A stretch of DNA of 64,000 bases from an uncultured Lentibacter sp. Lineage in GTDB: Bacteria > Pseudomonadota > Alphaproteobacteria > Rhodobacterales > Rhodobacteraceae. Position 1 is the stretch's first letter. Every line of letters begins with the position of its first letter. Location: positions 1-64,000 of the forward strand of contig NZ_CAKZKL010000030.1 of NCBI RefSeq assembly GCF_937123735.1. The letters are read 5' to 3'. The notes beneath the pieces were generated by a model. That model made no database searches. It had not been told where the DNA came from and saw only the letters and a program-made list of their open reading frames with translations. A program made the translations under genes and the position numbers. Shown here piece after piece: positions 53,030-64,000 of this stretch.

Positions 53030-53152
53030 GGCAAAATTGACAGCAGAATTGCGCCATCGAGGTGGCTTATGGCGTTGAAGATATCGCTTTGATCTCTATT
53101 TTAGTCAGGAACATGGCGCGCCACCTGCGCCACCTCATTCAGGAGAGCTTCC

Positions 53153-55075
53153 TTGGGCAATACTAAAAACGTCGCTTTTTGGGTCATTTTGTTTGTTATG
53201 ATCCTGATGCTGTTCAACCTGTTCAGCGGTGCTGGCTCTGAGCAGCCAAGCGCTGCGCGCTCTTACAGCGATTTTGTGGAAGCGGTGCAGGACGGGGCTG
53301 TGCAGCAGGTCACCATTGATGGTGAGAATGTGCGCTTTATCGCCTCTGACAACAAAAGCTATGTCACGATCAAGCCGGAAGATGCAGCTGTGACCGACCT
53401 GCTCATCGAGAACAATGTGCCCTTGACGGCCAAGCCACAGGAGACCTCTGGTTTTCAATCCTTCCTGCTGAGCCTGTTGCCCTTCCTGCTGCTGATTGGT
53501 GTCTGGATTTATTTCATGAACCGGATGCAGGGCGGCGGCAAAGGCGGCGCGATGGGCTTTGGCAAATCCAAAGCCAAGATGCTGACCGAGAAGTCGGGGC
53601 GGGTGACCTTTGATGATGTTGCCGGTATCGACGAGGCCAAGGAAGAGCTGGAAGAGATTGTCGAATTCCTGCGCAACCCTCAGAAGTTTTCGCGCCTGGG
53701 CGGCAAGATCCCCAAGGGGGCCTTGCTTGTTGGCCCTCCCGGCACGGGCAAAACCCTGTTGGCCCGCGCGATTGCGGGTGAAGCGGGTGTGCCGTTTTTC
53801 ACTATTTCGGGCTCCGATTTTGTCGAGATGTTTGTTGGTGTCGGCGCGAGCCGGGTGCGCGATATGTTTGATCAGGCCAAAAAGAATGCGCCCTGTATTG
53901 TCTTTATTGACGAGATTGACGCTGTGGGCCGTCACCGGGGGGCCGGATATGGCGGGGGCAATGATGAGCGTGAGCAAACGCTCAACCAGCTGCTCGTGGA
54001 GATGGACGGCTTTGAGGCCAACGAGGGCGTGATCATTCTGGCCGCGACGAACCGCAAGGATGTGCTGGACCCGGCGTTGCTGCGTCCGGGCCGCTTTGAC
54101 CGCAATGTGACGGTGCCCAACCCTGACATCAAGGGCCGCGAGAAGATCCTCGGGGTGCACGCCCGCAAGAGCCCGCTTGGGCCAGATGTGGACCTGCGCA
54201 TTATTGCGCGGGGCACGCCGGGCTTTTCGGGCGCTGATCTGGCCAACCTTGTAAACGAGGCTGCGCTGATGGCGGCGCGGGTTGGGCGGCGCTTTGTGTC
54301 GATGGTCGATTTCGAGCAGGCCAAGGATAAAATCATGATGGGGGCGGAGCGCCGCTCGATGGTGATGACGCCTGCACAAAAGGAAATGACCGCCTATCAC
54401 GAGGCCGGCCATGCGATTGTCGGGATGACGCTGCCCAAATGTGACCCGGTTTACAAGGCAACCATTATTCCGCGCGGCCAAGCGCTTGGTATGGTGATGA
54501 GCCTGCCGGAGATGGACCAGCTCAACTACTTCAAGGACGAGCTGACCCAGAAAATCGCCATGACCATGGCGGGCAAGGCGGCGGAGGTCATCAAATATGG
54601 TGAGGATGCGGTGTCCAACGGGCCGTCGGGCGACATTATGCAGGCCAGCGCTTTGGCACGGGCCATGGTGATGCGGTGGGGCATGTCTGACAAGGTGGGC
54701 AACATTGATTACCAGGAAGCGGCTGAAGCCTTCCGTGGTGGCGGTGGCGCCGGAGGTTTCTCGATTTCGGCACATACCAAAGAGCTGATCGAGGACGAGG
54801 TGAAGCGCATTATCGACCAAGGTTATGAAGATGCGCATAAGCTGATCATGGAAAACCGCGAAGGTTGGGAGGCTCTGGCCGAAGGTCTGCTGGAATATGA
54901 GACCCTGACCGGGGCCGAGATTGAACGGGTGATGCGCGGCGAGCCGCCTCACAAGGACGATGACGCGGATGACACGCGCGGCGATGCTTCGTCCCTGACG
55001 GCGGTGCCCAAGACCAAGCCACGCGCCAAGCCAAAAGGCGGCGAGGGTGATATGGAACCTGAGCCCTCCGCATGA
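53153..55075 (+). CDS. ftsH: ATP-dependent zinc metalloprotease FtsH
   Basis: A 640-residue membrane protease. TTG start at 53153 with AGGAGAG upstream; membrane helices at about 7-24 and 101-122 flank a small periplasmic domain. Walker A GPPGTGKT at 194-201, Walker B FIDEID, SRH region RPGRFDR, and zinc site HEAGH at 416-420. It degrades membrane proteins and regulators such as RpoH and LpxC in other bacteria. Complete; 123 nt of promoter region precede it. Confidence 0.97.
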   Translation: MGNTKNVAFWVILFVMILMLFNLFSGAGSEQPSAARSYSDFVEAVQDGAVQQVTIDGENVRFIASDNKSYVTIKPEDAAVTDLLIENNVPLTAKPQETSGFQSFLLSLLPFLLLIGVWIYFMNRMQGGGKGGAMGFGKSKAKMLTEKSGRVTFDDVAGIDEAKEELEEIVEFLRNPQKFSRLGGKIPKGALLVGPPGTGKTLLARAIAGEAGVPFFTISGSDFVEMFVGVGASRVRDMFDQAKKNAPCIVFIDEIDAVGRHRGAGYGGGNDEREQTLNQLLVEMDGFEANEGVIILAATNRKDVLDPALLRPGRFDRNVTVPNPDIKGREKILGVHARKSPLGPDVDLRIIARGTPGFSGADLANLVNEAALMAARVGRRFVSMVDFEQAKDKIMMGAERRSMVMTPAQKEMTAYHEAGHAIVGMTLPKCDPVYKATIIPRGQALGMVMSLPEMDQLNYFKDELTQKIAMTMAGKAAEVIKYGEDAVSNGPSGDIMQASALARAMVMRWGMSDKVGNIDYQEAAEAFRGGGGAGGFSISAHTKELIEDEVKRIIDQGYEDAHKLIMENREGWEALAEGLLEYETLTGAEIERVMRGEPPHKDDDADDTRGDASSLTAVPKTKPRAKPKGGEGDMEPEPSA

Positions 55076-55866
55076 CGGCAAGCGCCCAAACCCGCGCTCA
55101 GACAGGCGACTGGAATCCCGAGGCCTATGCAAGGTTTCGGGATTTGCGCTTGCGCCCTGCGCTGGACCTGCTCTTGGCGGTCCGTTCTGTCGGGGGTGGG
55201 GATGTGATTGATCTGGGCTGTGGCAACGGTGTGATGGGCGCGCGGCTCAAGGAGCGCTTTGCGGGACATCAACTGGTGGGTGTGGACCGCTCGCCAGCTA
55301 TGTTGTCCAAGGCGCGCGAGGTTGACAGCTATGATGCCTTGCAAGAGGCCGAGATCGGCCAGTGGCAAGTGCAGGGCGCGGGGCTGATCTATTCCAATGC
55401 CGCGCTGCACTGGCTGGGCGACCATGCCACCTTGATGCCGAGGCTTGTGAGCATGTTGGGCAAAGGGGGCACTTTGGCCGTGCAATTGCCACATCAAAAC
55501 AATGCCCCCTCCCACCGGATGTGGCGCAGCCTTGCGGAAGAGCTTTTTCCGCAGCGGATTGATTTTGAGACGGGCCCGAGCGCTCTGATGCCGGCGCAGT
55601 ATTTTTCGGCCCTGTCAGATTTGGGCGCATTGGCCATTTGGGAAACCGAATATTATCAGGTTCTGGCCTCTGATGAGGGGGGGCACCCTGTGCGCCGGTT
55701 TACAGAGAGCACCTATGCGCGCCCGATTCTGGAGGCGCTTGCGCCGGACGAGCAGGCGGCGCTGATCGAGCGTTACGAACAGATCATGGAAAAGACCTAC
55801 CCGCGCGGGGCGCAGGGCACGGTTTTGTTCCCGTTCAAACGGTTGTTCTTCACGCTCACGGTTTAG
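55072..55866 (+). CDS. trans-aconitate methyltransferase-like protein
   Basis: A 264-residue SAM-dependent methyltransferase overlapping the ftsH stop by 4 nt. Motifs fit Tam: WNPEAYARFRDLRLRPALDLL at 14-34, DVIDLGCGNG (about 43-52), GVDRSPAML, SNAALHWLGDH and LAVQLPHQNNAPSH. Tam detoxifies trans-aconitate by methyl ester formation. The 3' end overlaps the convergent M23 peptidase gene by 11 nt. Confidence 0.85.
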   Translation: MTASAQTRAQTGDWNPEAYARFRDLRLRPALDLLLAVRSVGGGDVIDLGCGNGVMGARLKERFAGHQLVGVDRSPAMLSKAREVDSYDALQEAEIGQWQVQGAGLIYSNAALHWLGDHATLMPRLVSMLGKGGTLAVQLPHQNNAPSHRMWRSLAEELFPQRIDFETGPSALMPAQYFSALSDLGALAIWETEYYQVLASDEGGHPVRRFTESTYARPILEALAPDEQAALIERYEQIMEKTYPRGAQGTVLFPFKRLFFTLTV

Positions 55867-56851
55867 AGGGGCTGGCAGCGGGCGCTGCAAGGGTGATTGC
55901 GCGGCTCTGGCGGGCCAGGGGCTGCTGTCCGCGCAGCAGGGTCACCTGCCCGATATAGCGCCCCTCTGGCCAAGCCTTGGTGCTGCGCCGCTTGCCGGCG
56001 GCCCGAAAGCCAAGGGCTTGGGGCCGTTCAATCCGGGCATTTTGCACAAAGCGAAAGCCCTCGGGCCCGGTGATTTCCAGGCGCAGGATGTCGTTTGCCC
56101 GCGTGCCATAGGTATAGCCCCAGAGCACCAGCGCCGGGGCTTCTGTTGAAAGCGTGCTGTGGGCTGTGCCTTGCTTGATGTCTGAATACTCCGGCACGGC
56201 ACTCGCAAAACCAAGCCCGAGAAGCCCGCCTGGCTGATAGCTCCAAGGATCGGCCCAGAGCGTTTGGGCCGCCGCGCCGCAGGTGGCTGTGTTGTCAGGA
56301 TCGAATGGGTCGATCACTTGGTCGTTGTGGCGCAGGGCAAAGTGCAGATGCGGAAACTCGCTGCGCCCGGAGAGGCCAATGAGGCCAAGGGGGGTGCCGG
56401 CGACAAGCCTTTGGCCCGTGGTGACGCGCACAGAGCCGCGTTTCAAGTGGCAATATTGGCTGATCCAGCCGGCGCCATGGTCGATCACGACCCCGTTGCC
56501 GCATTCGCGCCCGGCGAGGCTGGCGCGCGTATTTGCGGTCAGGCCGGTGTCGGGCATCCCGTCGCGCAGGCCGCGCACAACCCCGTCGGCGGCGGCCAGA
56601 ACGGCCACGCCCGCCTCCATTTCTGCCCGGGTGGCGAGGGCGAAATCCGTGCCCTTGTGGCCATCATAACTGAGCGCGCCGCAGGCATAATCGGCCACGC
56701 GGCCCTCTGCGGGGAGCGTATCGACATAGTTCTGGATGTAGCAATTTTCACCAAGCGTGCAGGCGACAGGCAGCGCCAGGCGTGGGGCCTCGGCCGCTGC
56801 GGCAGAGGCGAGCAGGGCGGCGAGGCCGAAAAGAAAGCCGCGCCGCCACAT
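55856..56851 (-). CDS. M23-family peptidase (LytM type)
   Basis: A 331-residue secreted protein with a signal peptide (1-20, SAAAA/EAP). The M23 zinc ligands are visible as GHKGTDFAL (His and Asp near residues 64-68) and the later SQYCHLKRG and HLHFALRHN, so the metal site appears complete. The last 100 or so residues form a separate beta-rich domain. It probably cleaves peptidoglycan cross-links. It lies 3 nt downstream of clpA on the same strand. Confidence 0.9.
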   Translation of the reverse strand: MWRRGFLFGLAALLASAAAAEAPRLALPVACTLGENCYIQNYVDTLPAEGRVADYACGALSYDGHKGTDFALATRAEMEAGVAVLAAADGVVRGLRDGMPDTGLTANTRASLAGRECGNGVVIDHGAGWISQYCHLKRGSVRVTTGQRLVAGTPLGLIGLSGRSEFPHLHFALRHNDQVIDPFDPDNTATCGAAAQTLWADPWSYQPGGLLGLGFASAVPEYSDIKQGTAHSTLSTEAPALVLWGYTYGTRANDILRLEITGPEGFRFVQNARIERPQALGFRAAGKRRSTKAWPEGRYIGQVTLLRGQQPLARQSRAITLAAPAASPSKP

Positions 56852-56854
56852 GGA

Positions 56855-59176
56855 TCACTCGGCTGTCAGCAGCGGCGGCTTGGCACCGGACAAGCGCGGT
56901 TTGTCAGGCCCGTCCAGCCGCAGATCAAGTTTGCCATCCTTGACGCCCACCTTGACAACGCCGCCTTTGGACAGCGTGCCAAAGAGCAGTTCCTCGGCGA
57001 GCGGTTTCTTGATGTGCTCCTGGATGACGCGGCCAAGAGGGCGGGCGCCCATCTTGTCATCATAGCCCTTGTCTGCGAGCCATTGGGCGGCGGCGCGGGT
57101 GAGCTCGAAGGTCACATTGCGGTCCATGAGCTGGGCCTCAAGCTGGAGCACAAATTTCTCGACAACCTGCAAGATCACCTCTTTGGCCAGCGGTGCAAAG
57201 CTGATCACCGCGTCCAGGCGGTTGCGGAATTCGGGTGTGAAGGTGCGCTCGATCGCGGCTGTATCCTCCCCCTCGCGGCGGTCGCGACCAAAGCCAATGG
57301 CGGATTTTGCCATCTCCGAGGCCCCGGCGTTTGAGGTCATGATGATGACAACATTGCGGAAGCTGACGCTGCGGCCGTTGTGATCGGTGAGCTCGCCGTT
57401 GTCCATGACCTGAAGCAGGATGTTGTAGACATCGGGGTGGGCTTTTTCCATTTCATCAAGCAGCAAGACGCAATGGGGGTGTTGATCTACCCCATCGGTG
57501 AGCAGCCCGCCCTGATCAAAGCCGACATAGCCGGGAGGCGCGCCGATCAGCCGTGAAACCGCGTGTTTCTCCATATATTCGGACATATCAAAGCGCAGAA
57601 GCTCAACACCGAGCACATCTGCCAACTGTTTGGCGACCTCGGTTTTGCCCACGCCCGTCGGACCGGCGAAGAGATAATTGCCAATGGGCTTTTCAGGTTC
57701 GCGCAGGCCTGCGCGAGACAGTTTGATGGCCGAGGACAGGGCCTCGATGGCTTCATCCTGGCCAAAGACCACACGTTTGAGCGATTTCTCCAGATCCTTG
57801 AGCACGGCACCATCGTCTTTGGACACATTTTTGGGCGGAATACGGGCAATTTTGGCAACCACTGCTTCAACCTCTTTGGTGCCGATCGTCTTGCGGCGTT
57901 TTGCGGATTTGAGCAGGTGCTGTGCGGCACCGGCCTCGTCGATCACGTCAATGGCGCTGTCGGGCAATTTGCGGTCGTTGATGTAGCGGGCGGCCAGCTC
58001 GACCGAGGTTTTGATCGCGTCATTGGTGTATTTGACCCCGTGATGCTCTTCAAAATAGGGCTTGATGCCCCGCAAGATTTTCACGGCATCTTCAACCGAG
58101 GGTTCGTTGACATCAATCTTCTGGAAGCGGCGCGAGAGTGCGCGGTCTTTCTCAAAATGTTGGCGAAATTCCTTGTAAGTGGTGGAGCCCATGGTGCGCA
58201 GCTTACCTCCGGCCAGCGCGGGTTTGAGCAGGTTGGAGGCATCCATGGCCCCGCCCGAGGTGGCACCGGCGCCGATCACGGTGTGGATTTCGTCAATGAA
58301 CAGCACAGCGTCGGCATGATCTTCGAGTTCCTTGACGACAGCTTTCAAGCGCTCCTCAAAATCGCCCCGATAGCGGGTGCCGGCGAGCAGTGCGCCCATG
58401 TCGAGCGAATAGATCGTGGTGTTGGCAAGGATTTCGGGTGTTTCGCCCTTGATGATCTGGTTGGCCAGCCCCTCGGCGATGGCGGTTTTGCCTACCCCGG
58501 GGTCGCCCACCAGCAGGGGGTTGTTTTTGCGGCGGCGGCAGAGCACCTGGATGCAGCGCTCCACTTCGGAGTCGCGGCCAATCAGCGGGTCGATTTCGCC
58601 TTTGCGCGCTTTGGCGTTGAGATCAACGCAATACTTGGCCAGGGCGGTTTCCTCGCCCGAGTCGGCGGTGGTGCCGCTTTCGGAGTCGATCTCCTCATCC
58701 GCGCCAGAGACGGAGCGGGCCTCGCCAAAGGCGGGGTCTTTGGCAACCCCATGGGCGATGAAATTCACCGCATCATAGCGGGTCATGTCCTGTTCCTGAA
58801 GGAAATAGGCGGCGTTGCTTTCGCGCTCGGCAAAAATGGCGACAAGCACATTGGCTCCGGTGACTTCATTGCGCCCGGAGCTTTGAACGTGGATGGCGGC
58901 GCGTTGGATCACCCTTTGGAACGCCGCTGTTGGCACGGCCTCAGAGCCCTCGATGTCGGTGACGAGGTTGCTGAGGTCTTCCTCGATAAACTCCATGAGG
59001 GTCTGGCGCAGCTCTTCAGGTTCCACCGAGCAGGCGCGCAGCACGCGCACCGCATCAGGCTCATCGAGCAGCGCGAGCAGCAGGTGTTCGAGCGTGGCGA
59101 ATTCATGGCGCTTGGAATTGGCAGTGGCCAAGGCCGCATGAATGGCTTGCTCGAGTGTTGTTGAAAATGATGGCAC
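56855..59176 (-). CDS. clpA: ATP-dependent Clp protease ATP-binding subunit ClpA
   Basis: A 773-residue AAA+ unfoldase that feeds substrates to ClpP. Double-repeat N-domain (1-145), first AAA module with GDPGVGKTA (about 220-228), second with GPTGVGKTE (about 505-513), FDMSEYMEKHAVSRLIGAPPGYVG, and the C-terminal D2-small domain. GTG start at 59176 with AAGGAG upstream on the minus strand. ClpS is not seen beside it. The 156-nt gap to gloB holds its promoter. Confidence 0.96.
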   Translation of the reverse strand: MPSFSTTLEQAIHAALATANSKRHEFATLEHLLLALLDEPDAVRVLRACSVEPEELRQTLMEFIEEDLSNLVTDIEGSEAVPTAAFQRVIQRAAIHVQSSGRNEVTGANVLVAIFAERESNAAYFLQEQDMTRYDAVNFIAHGVAKDPAFGEARSVSGADEEIDSESGTTADSGEETALAKYCVDLNAKARKGEIDPLIGRDSEVERCIQVLCRRRKNNPLLVGDPGVGKTAIAEGLANQIIKGETPEILANTTIYSLDMGALLAGTRYRGDFEERLKAVVKELEDHADAVLFIDEIHTVIGAGATSGGAMDASNLLKPALAGGKLRTMGSTTYKEFRQHFEKDRALSRRFQKIDVNEPSVEDAVKILRGIKPYFEEHHGVKYTNDAIKTSVELAARYINDRKLPDSAIDVIDEAGAAQHLLKSAKRRKTIGTKEVEAVVAKIARIPPKNVSKDDGAVLKDLEKSLKRVVFGQDEAIEALSSAIKLSRAGLREPEKPIGNYLFAGPTGVGKTEVAKQLADVLGVELLRFDMSEYMEKHAVSRLIGAPPGYVGFDQGGLLTDGVDQHPHCVLLLDEMEKAHPDVYNILLQVMDNGELTDHNGRSVSFRNVVIIMTSNAGASEMAKSAIGFGRDRREGEDTAAIERTFTPEFRNRLDAVISFAPLAKEVILQVVEKFVLQLEAQLMDRNVTFELTRAAAQWLADKGYDDKMGARPLGRVIQEHIKKPLAEELLFGTLSKGGVVKVGVKDGKLDLRLDGPDKPRLSGAKPPLLTAE

Positions 59177-59332
59177 TGCTCTCGTGCTCCTTTTGACTTA
59201 AGTTATCTTACGTCTCTGGGACCTATACGGCACCTTCGCGCACTTAGGTTAAAGTTTGGTCGATATCACGCCAGCTTCAAGGCTTTTCTGAAAAAAGATC
59301 TTCATAATTTGCCTCACGAAGCGGTGAGCCGG

Positions 59333-60049
59333 TTAAAATACGTCTTTTTCGGCGCGCAGCTTTGCAAAGCTTGCGACATCGGCTGCGCGCAGGAAAGGGT
59401 TGGTGGCGTTTTCCAGCGCGAGCGAAGAGGGCACGCTGGGCTGGCCGGCGGCACGCAGGCGGGCTGTTTCTGCGCAGCGGGCCATGATTGCGCTGTCGTT
59501 CGGGAAGGCGGCGGCTGCAAACTCTCCGTTGGCGGTGGTATATTCATGGCCCGAGCACACCAGTGTGTCTGCGGGCAGAGCGGCAAGCTTGCGCAGGCTT
59601 TGGAACATCTCTTCGGGGCTGCCCTCAAAAAGCCGCCCGCAGCCGAAGGCCATGAGGCTATCGCCGGTAAACACATAGCCTGATGCGGGAAAGTGAAAGG
59701 CAATATGGCCGCGCGTGTGCCCTGAGACATCATAGATCACAACCTCTTCGCCCAAGACTGTGAGCCTGTCGCCGTCTTGCACCGTTTCGCTCAGAGGGGG
59801 CAGGCGGTGGGCATCGGCTTTGGCCCCGATGGTGCGGGGCGCGGGGCTGAGGCCGTCAAGCCCCTCGACGTGGTCCCAGTGGTGGTGGGTGAGCAGGATG
59901 GCCGTGAGGGTGAGGCCACGGGCGGCCAGCACGGCATTGATGGGCGCGGCCTCAGGGGCATCTATGAGCGCGGCCTCGCCTTTGGCATTGACGAGCAGAA
60001 AGGCATAATTATCTGACAGGCAGGGGATGGTGATCAGCTCAAGAGGCAT
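59333..60049 (-). CDS. gloB: hydroxyacylglutathione hydrolase (glyoxalase II)
   Basis: A 238-residue metallo-beta-lactamase-fold thioesterase that hydrolyses S-D-lactoylglutathione. The metal motif THHHWDH is at 54-60; GHTRGHIAF and FTGDSLMAFGCGRLFEG follow; and the glutathione-contacting C-terminal region is shortened but present. Divergent from a methyltransferase gene across 61 nt. Confidence 0.95.
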   Translation of the reverse strand: MPLELITIPCLSDNYAFLLVNAKGEAALIDAPEAAPINAVLAARGLTLTAILLTHHHWDHVEGLDGLSPAPRTIGAKADAHRLPPLSETVQDGDRLTVLGEEVVIYDVSGHTRGHIAFHFPASGYVFTGDSLMAFGCGRLFEGSPEEMFQSLRKLAALPADTLVCSGHEYTTANGEFAAAAFPNDSAIMARCAETARLRAAGQPSVPSSLALENATNPFLRAADVASFAKLRAEKDVF

Positions 60050-60110
60050 GGCGTTTTCCCGGATGGTTGGTATGGTATGATCAGAGTGACGGATTGGTTT
60101 GGCGCACGCA

Positions 60111-60851
60111 ATGCATCTTGATGTGAAAGATCTGCGAAACTTTTATTACCGCAGCACTTTGGGCCGCGCGGCGCAAAAGGTGATCCGCGACCAGATGCTG
60201 GCGCTTTGGCCCGAGGCCAAAGGCCAAACCGTGGTTGGCTTTGGCTTTGCGGCACCTCTGTTGCGCCCCTACCTCGGGCAGGCCCGCCGCGTGAGCTGTC
60301 TGATGCCCGGCCCGCAAGGGGTTATGCCCTGGCCCGCGGGCCAGCCCAATGTCAGCGTGCTCTGCGAGGAAACCCATTGGCCGATCGAGACGGGGCATGT
60401 GGACAGGCTTGTTGTGATGCACGGGCTGGAAACCAGCGAGTGGCCTGCGGCCGTTTTGGAGGAATGTTACAGGGTGTTGGGCCCGGGGGGGCGGGCGCTG
60501 TTTATCGTGCCAAACCGCGCCGGACTTTGGAGCCGCAACGACCGCACGCCTTTCGGGTTTGGCCGCCCGTTCACGATGGGCCAACTTGACCAGCAGCTCA
60601 AGCTTTGGGGCTTCAAGCCCGAGCGCAGCCAGACGGCGCTCTACCAGCCTCCGAGCGAGCGGCGGTTTTGGCGCAAGACGGCGGGGTTTTGCGAAAAACT
60701 GGGGCACAGTTTGCCGCTGATTGCGGCGGGGGGGGTCTTGATGGTGGAGGTGAGCAAACAGATCCCTGCACCCAAACGGCCCGGCCTTGGCCAAAGGGTG
60801 CGAAAACCCTCTTTTGTGCTTCAGCCGATGCCGGAGGGCTTGCCGGTGTGA
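60111..60851 (+). CDS. class I SAM-dependent methyltransferase
   Basis: A 246-residue methyltransferase starting [13 protein letters not shown] at 60111. The SAM site is degenerate ([15 protein letters not shown] at about 41-55 in place of a Gly-rich loop), but [45 protein letters not shown] (cut, about 118-165) is a strong match to UbiE/type-11 methyltransferases. Substrate unknown. Divergence from gloB is a recurrent arrangement in this group as I recall it. Confidence 0.82.
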   Translation: MHLDVKDLRNFYYRSTLGRAAQKVIRDQMLALWPEAKGQTVVGFGFAAPLLRPYLGQARRVSCLMPGPQGVMPWPAGQPNVSVLCEETHWPIETGHVDRLVVMHGLETSEWPAAVLEECYRVLGPGGRALFIVPNRAGLWSRNDRTPFGFGRPFTMGQLDQQLKLWGFKPERSQTALYQPPSERRFWRKTAGFCEKLGHSLPLIAAGGVLMVEVSKQIPAPKRPGLGQRVRKPSFVLQPMPEGLPV

Positions 60852-61152
60852 GCGGGGTTTGAGGGATTCTGCCATGATAGCGTTAACTTTTGCACGGTGA
60901 ATCGCCCAAAAGCTGATTCAAATGGTGATATTTGCAGGCGCAAACGGTCGCAGTTTGGGTAAGTAGTTGTTAACAGTCGATTTTAGGCAGTGTCGAAAAA
61001 TGCTCAAGCAGGTTGCCGCAACCTGATTGCTCTGCTACACCCGCCTCGATTTAGCTGCTTTGAGAAAACTCAGGGTGAAAACGCCCCCGAGCGAGCTATG
61101 TGCAGATTTTGCACATGACACCGCGAAGGGCCAGAAAATCGAAAGGGTGGAC
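60852..61152 (+). promoter_or_regulatory. atp operon leader region with two inverted repeats
   Basis: 301 nt with no gene seen. It holds a 7-bp perfect hairpin CAGGTTG-CCG-CAACCTG (61009-61025) and a 7-bp perfect inverted repeat ATGTGCA-N5-TGCACAT (61098-61116), the latter ending 36 nt before the atpH start. They could be operators or leader structures of the ATP synthase operon. Confidence 0.5.
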
Positions 61153-61713
61153 GTGTCCGAACCAGCTTCGATCTCTTCCGGCATTGCTGCGCGCTATGCC
61201 ACGGCCGTATTCTCACTGGCCAGTGAAACGAAGAAACTCAAAGCCGTCGAGGGGGACCTTGACAGCTTGGAAGCCGCGCTGGCTGACAGCGCAGATTTTA
61301 ACAATCTCATCTCAAGCCCTGTGTATAGCAGGGAAGAGCAGGGCGCGGCTGTGGCCGGGCTTGCCAAGAAGATGAAACTTTCCCCGATGATGACCAGCAC
61401 GCTCGGCCTTATGGCTGCGAAGCGGCGTCTGTTTGTCCTGCCTCAGCTCGTGCGCGCCCTGCGCGCCGCGATTGCGCAAGACAAAGGGGAAGTGGCGGCC
61501 GAGGTCGTAAGTGCGAAGGCGCTGACCAAGACGCAATCAGACAAGCTTGCCAAGACTTTGAAAGAGCGCTTTGGCAAGACTGTGACTATCAATGCGACCG
61601 TGGATGAAACCCTCATCGGCGGTCTTGTCGTCAAGGTGGGCTCGAAAATGATCGACACGTCGATCCGTTCGCAGCTCAGCTCCCTCCAGAATGCAATGAA
61701 AGAGGTCGGATAA
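61153..61713 (+). CDS. atpH: ATP synthase F1 subunit delta
   Basis: A 186-residue subunit of the peripheral stalk, linking F1 to the b subunits. GTG start at 61153 (MSEPASISSGIAARYATAVFSLA), preceded by AGGGTGG; the longer frame upstream lacks family similarity. The C-terminal block VDETLIGGLVVKVGSKMIDTSIRSQLSSL is typical. First gene of atpHAG(DC). Confidence 0.95.
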   Translation: MSEPASISSGIAARYATAVFSLASETKKLKAVEGDLDSLEAALADSADFNNLISSPVYSREEQGAAVAGLAKKMKLSPMMTSTLGLMAAKRRLFVLPQLVRALRAAIAQDKGEVAAEVVSAKALTKTQSDKLAKTLKERFGKTVTINATVDETLIGGLVVKVGSKMIDTSIRSQLSSLQNAMKEVG

Positions 61714-63252
<1,539 letters not shown>

Positions 63253-63267
63253 GGGGGAGATAGGGCA

Positions 63268-64000
63268 ATGCCAAATCTCAAGGACCTTAAAAACCGGATC
63301 GCGTCGGTCAAATCGACCCGCAAGATCACGAAGGCTATGCAAATGGTGGCCGCCGCAAAATTGCGGCGGGCCCAAGAGGCTGCCGAAGCCTCACGGCCCT
63401 ATACAGAGCGCTTCAATGCGGTTCTGGGCGGGTTGGCCGCTTCTGTGGGAACCTCTGATGGCGCGCCGCTCTTGCTGCGCGGCACAGGGGACGACAAGGT
63501 GCATCTGCTCGTTGTCATGACCTCAGAGCGCGGCTTGTGCGGTGGTTTCAACACCAACATCGTAAAACTGGCAAAACAACATGCCCAGAAGCTTCTGGCC
63601 GAGGGCAAATCCGTCAAGATCCTGACCGTTGGCAAAAAAGGCCGCGAGCAGATGAAACGGGACTTCCAGAGCAATCTGGTGGCACATGTTGATTTGAGCG
63701 AAGTGAAGACCCTTGGATATGATAACGCCAAGGACATTGCGACAGACCTTCTCGCGCGCTTTGAGGCGGGTGAGTATGATGTTGCGACGATCTTTTACAG
63801 CGCGTTCCAGTCGGTCATCAGCCAGATCCCAACGGCGTTGCAGGTTATCCCTGCGAGTTATGACGCGCCGGAAGGGGACGCAGGCGGTGCCAGTGCCGAT
63901 TACGACTATGAGCCTGACCAGGACCAGATCCTGGCAGACCTCTTGCCGCGCGGTGTGGCGACGCAGATCTTTGCGGCGCTTCTGGAAAACGGCGCAAGCG
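63268..64000 (+). CDS. atpG: ATP synthase F1 subunit gamma (partial, cut by window end)
   Basis: The first 244 codons of atpG, starting at ATG 63268 with GGGGGAGA upstream. The opening [20 protein letters not shown] and [16 protein letters not shown] is the N-terminal gamma helix of the rotor shaft; [16 protein letters not shown] follows at about residues 87-102. The gene runs off the right edge, so only the C-terminal helix is missing. Confidence 0.95.
   Translation, partial: MPNLKDLKNRIASVKSTRKITKAMQMVAAAKLRRAQEAAEASRPYTERFNAVLGGLAASVGTSDGAPLLLRGTGDDKVHLLVVMTSERGLCGGFNTNIVKLAKQHAQKLLAEGKSVKILTVGKKGREQMKRDFQSNLVAHVDLSEVKTLGYDNAKDIATDLLARFEAGEYDVATIFYSAFQSVISQIPTALQVIPASYDAPEGDAGGASADYDYEPDQDQILADLLPRGVATQIFAALLENGAS

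Noticed and set aside
53037..53042. TTGACA upstream of ftsH as a -35 box
   Set aside because: No acceptable -10 box lies 16-18 nt downstream.
53135..55132. A 665-codon open frame opposite ftsH
   Set aside because: Low-complexity antisense of a complete ftsH in a GC-rich genome; no start context or domain.

Overview
This window reads as chromosome of an alphaproteobacterium of the Rhodobacteraceae (Roseobacter-like). The evidence is GC-rich, tightly packed genes with many ATGA start/stop overlaps, an atpHAG order, a bacterial phosphatidylcholine synthase, a TRAP transporter, a DUF1127 gene, an FnrL-type box, and a recurrent intergenic palindrome ending in GGATATTT. I see no prophage, transposase, CRISPR array or rRNA. 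The only RNA gene I can fully support is tRNA-Trp.

Layout. 1-2.7 kb: a terminator, a GSCFA-domain gene overlapping an unknown gene, tRNA-Trp and a DUF4166-like gene. 2.7-8.2 kb (minus strand): LysR regulator, Asp/Glu-racemase-like enzyme, a complete polar amino acid ABC importer and dimethylarginine dimethylaminohydrolase (DDAH). 8.3-15.8 kb (plus): D-amino-acid dehydrogenase-like flavoprotein, TRAP transporter (P, Q, M), a BASS-like permease, a short ornithine-cyclodeaminase-like protein and a class III aminotransferase. Together 2.7-15.8 kb looks like an uptake and catabolism island for amino acids, or amino acid derivatives, built around a divergent LysR promoter. 15.8-18.4 kb: modABC. 18.4-21.9 kb: a GNAT gene and a degenerate arginyl-tRNA-synthetase-like gene, divergent from a full argS. 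22.1-27.9 kb: trxB, lrp, truA, ycjX, GNAT, ycjF. 28.1-40.7 kb: ileS, a YqaA-like membrane protein, pcs, xerC, DUF484, transaldolase, priA, YeeE/YedE, an MFS permease, prmA and a small membrane protein. 40.8-43.5 kb: DUF1127 and ruvCAB. 43.5-53 kb: an unknown gene, two tandem LysM plus solute-binding-domain proteins, then ybgC-tolQRAB-pal-cpoB and tilS. 53-60.9 kb: ftsH, a Tam-like methyltransferase, an M23 peptidase, clpA, gloB and another methyltransferase. 61.2-64 kb: atpH, atpA and the start of atpG, cut by the window end.

Most unusual points. (1) A 393-residue ArgRS-like protein keeps the ArgRS core but has lost both the HIGH and the KMSKS signatures; it lies back to back with an intact argS of a different ArgRS type. 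(2) Two tandem secreted proteins combine a LysM with a family-3 solute-binding domain directly upstream of the Tol-Pal genes. (3) DDAH sits at the end of an amino acid ABC importer operon, suggesting scavenging of methylated arginines. (4) A compound palindromic repeat occurs at four gene 3' ends; one of its hairpins shows compensatory changes between copies, and one pair of copies brackets a candidate small RNA.
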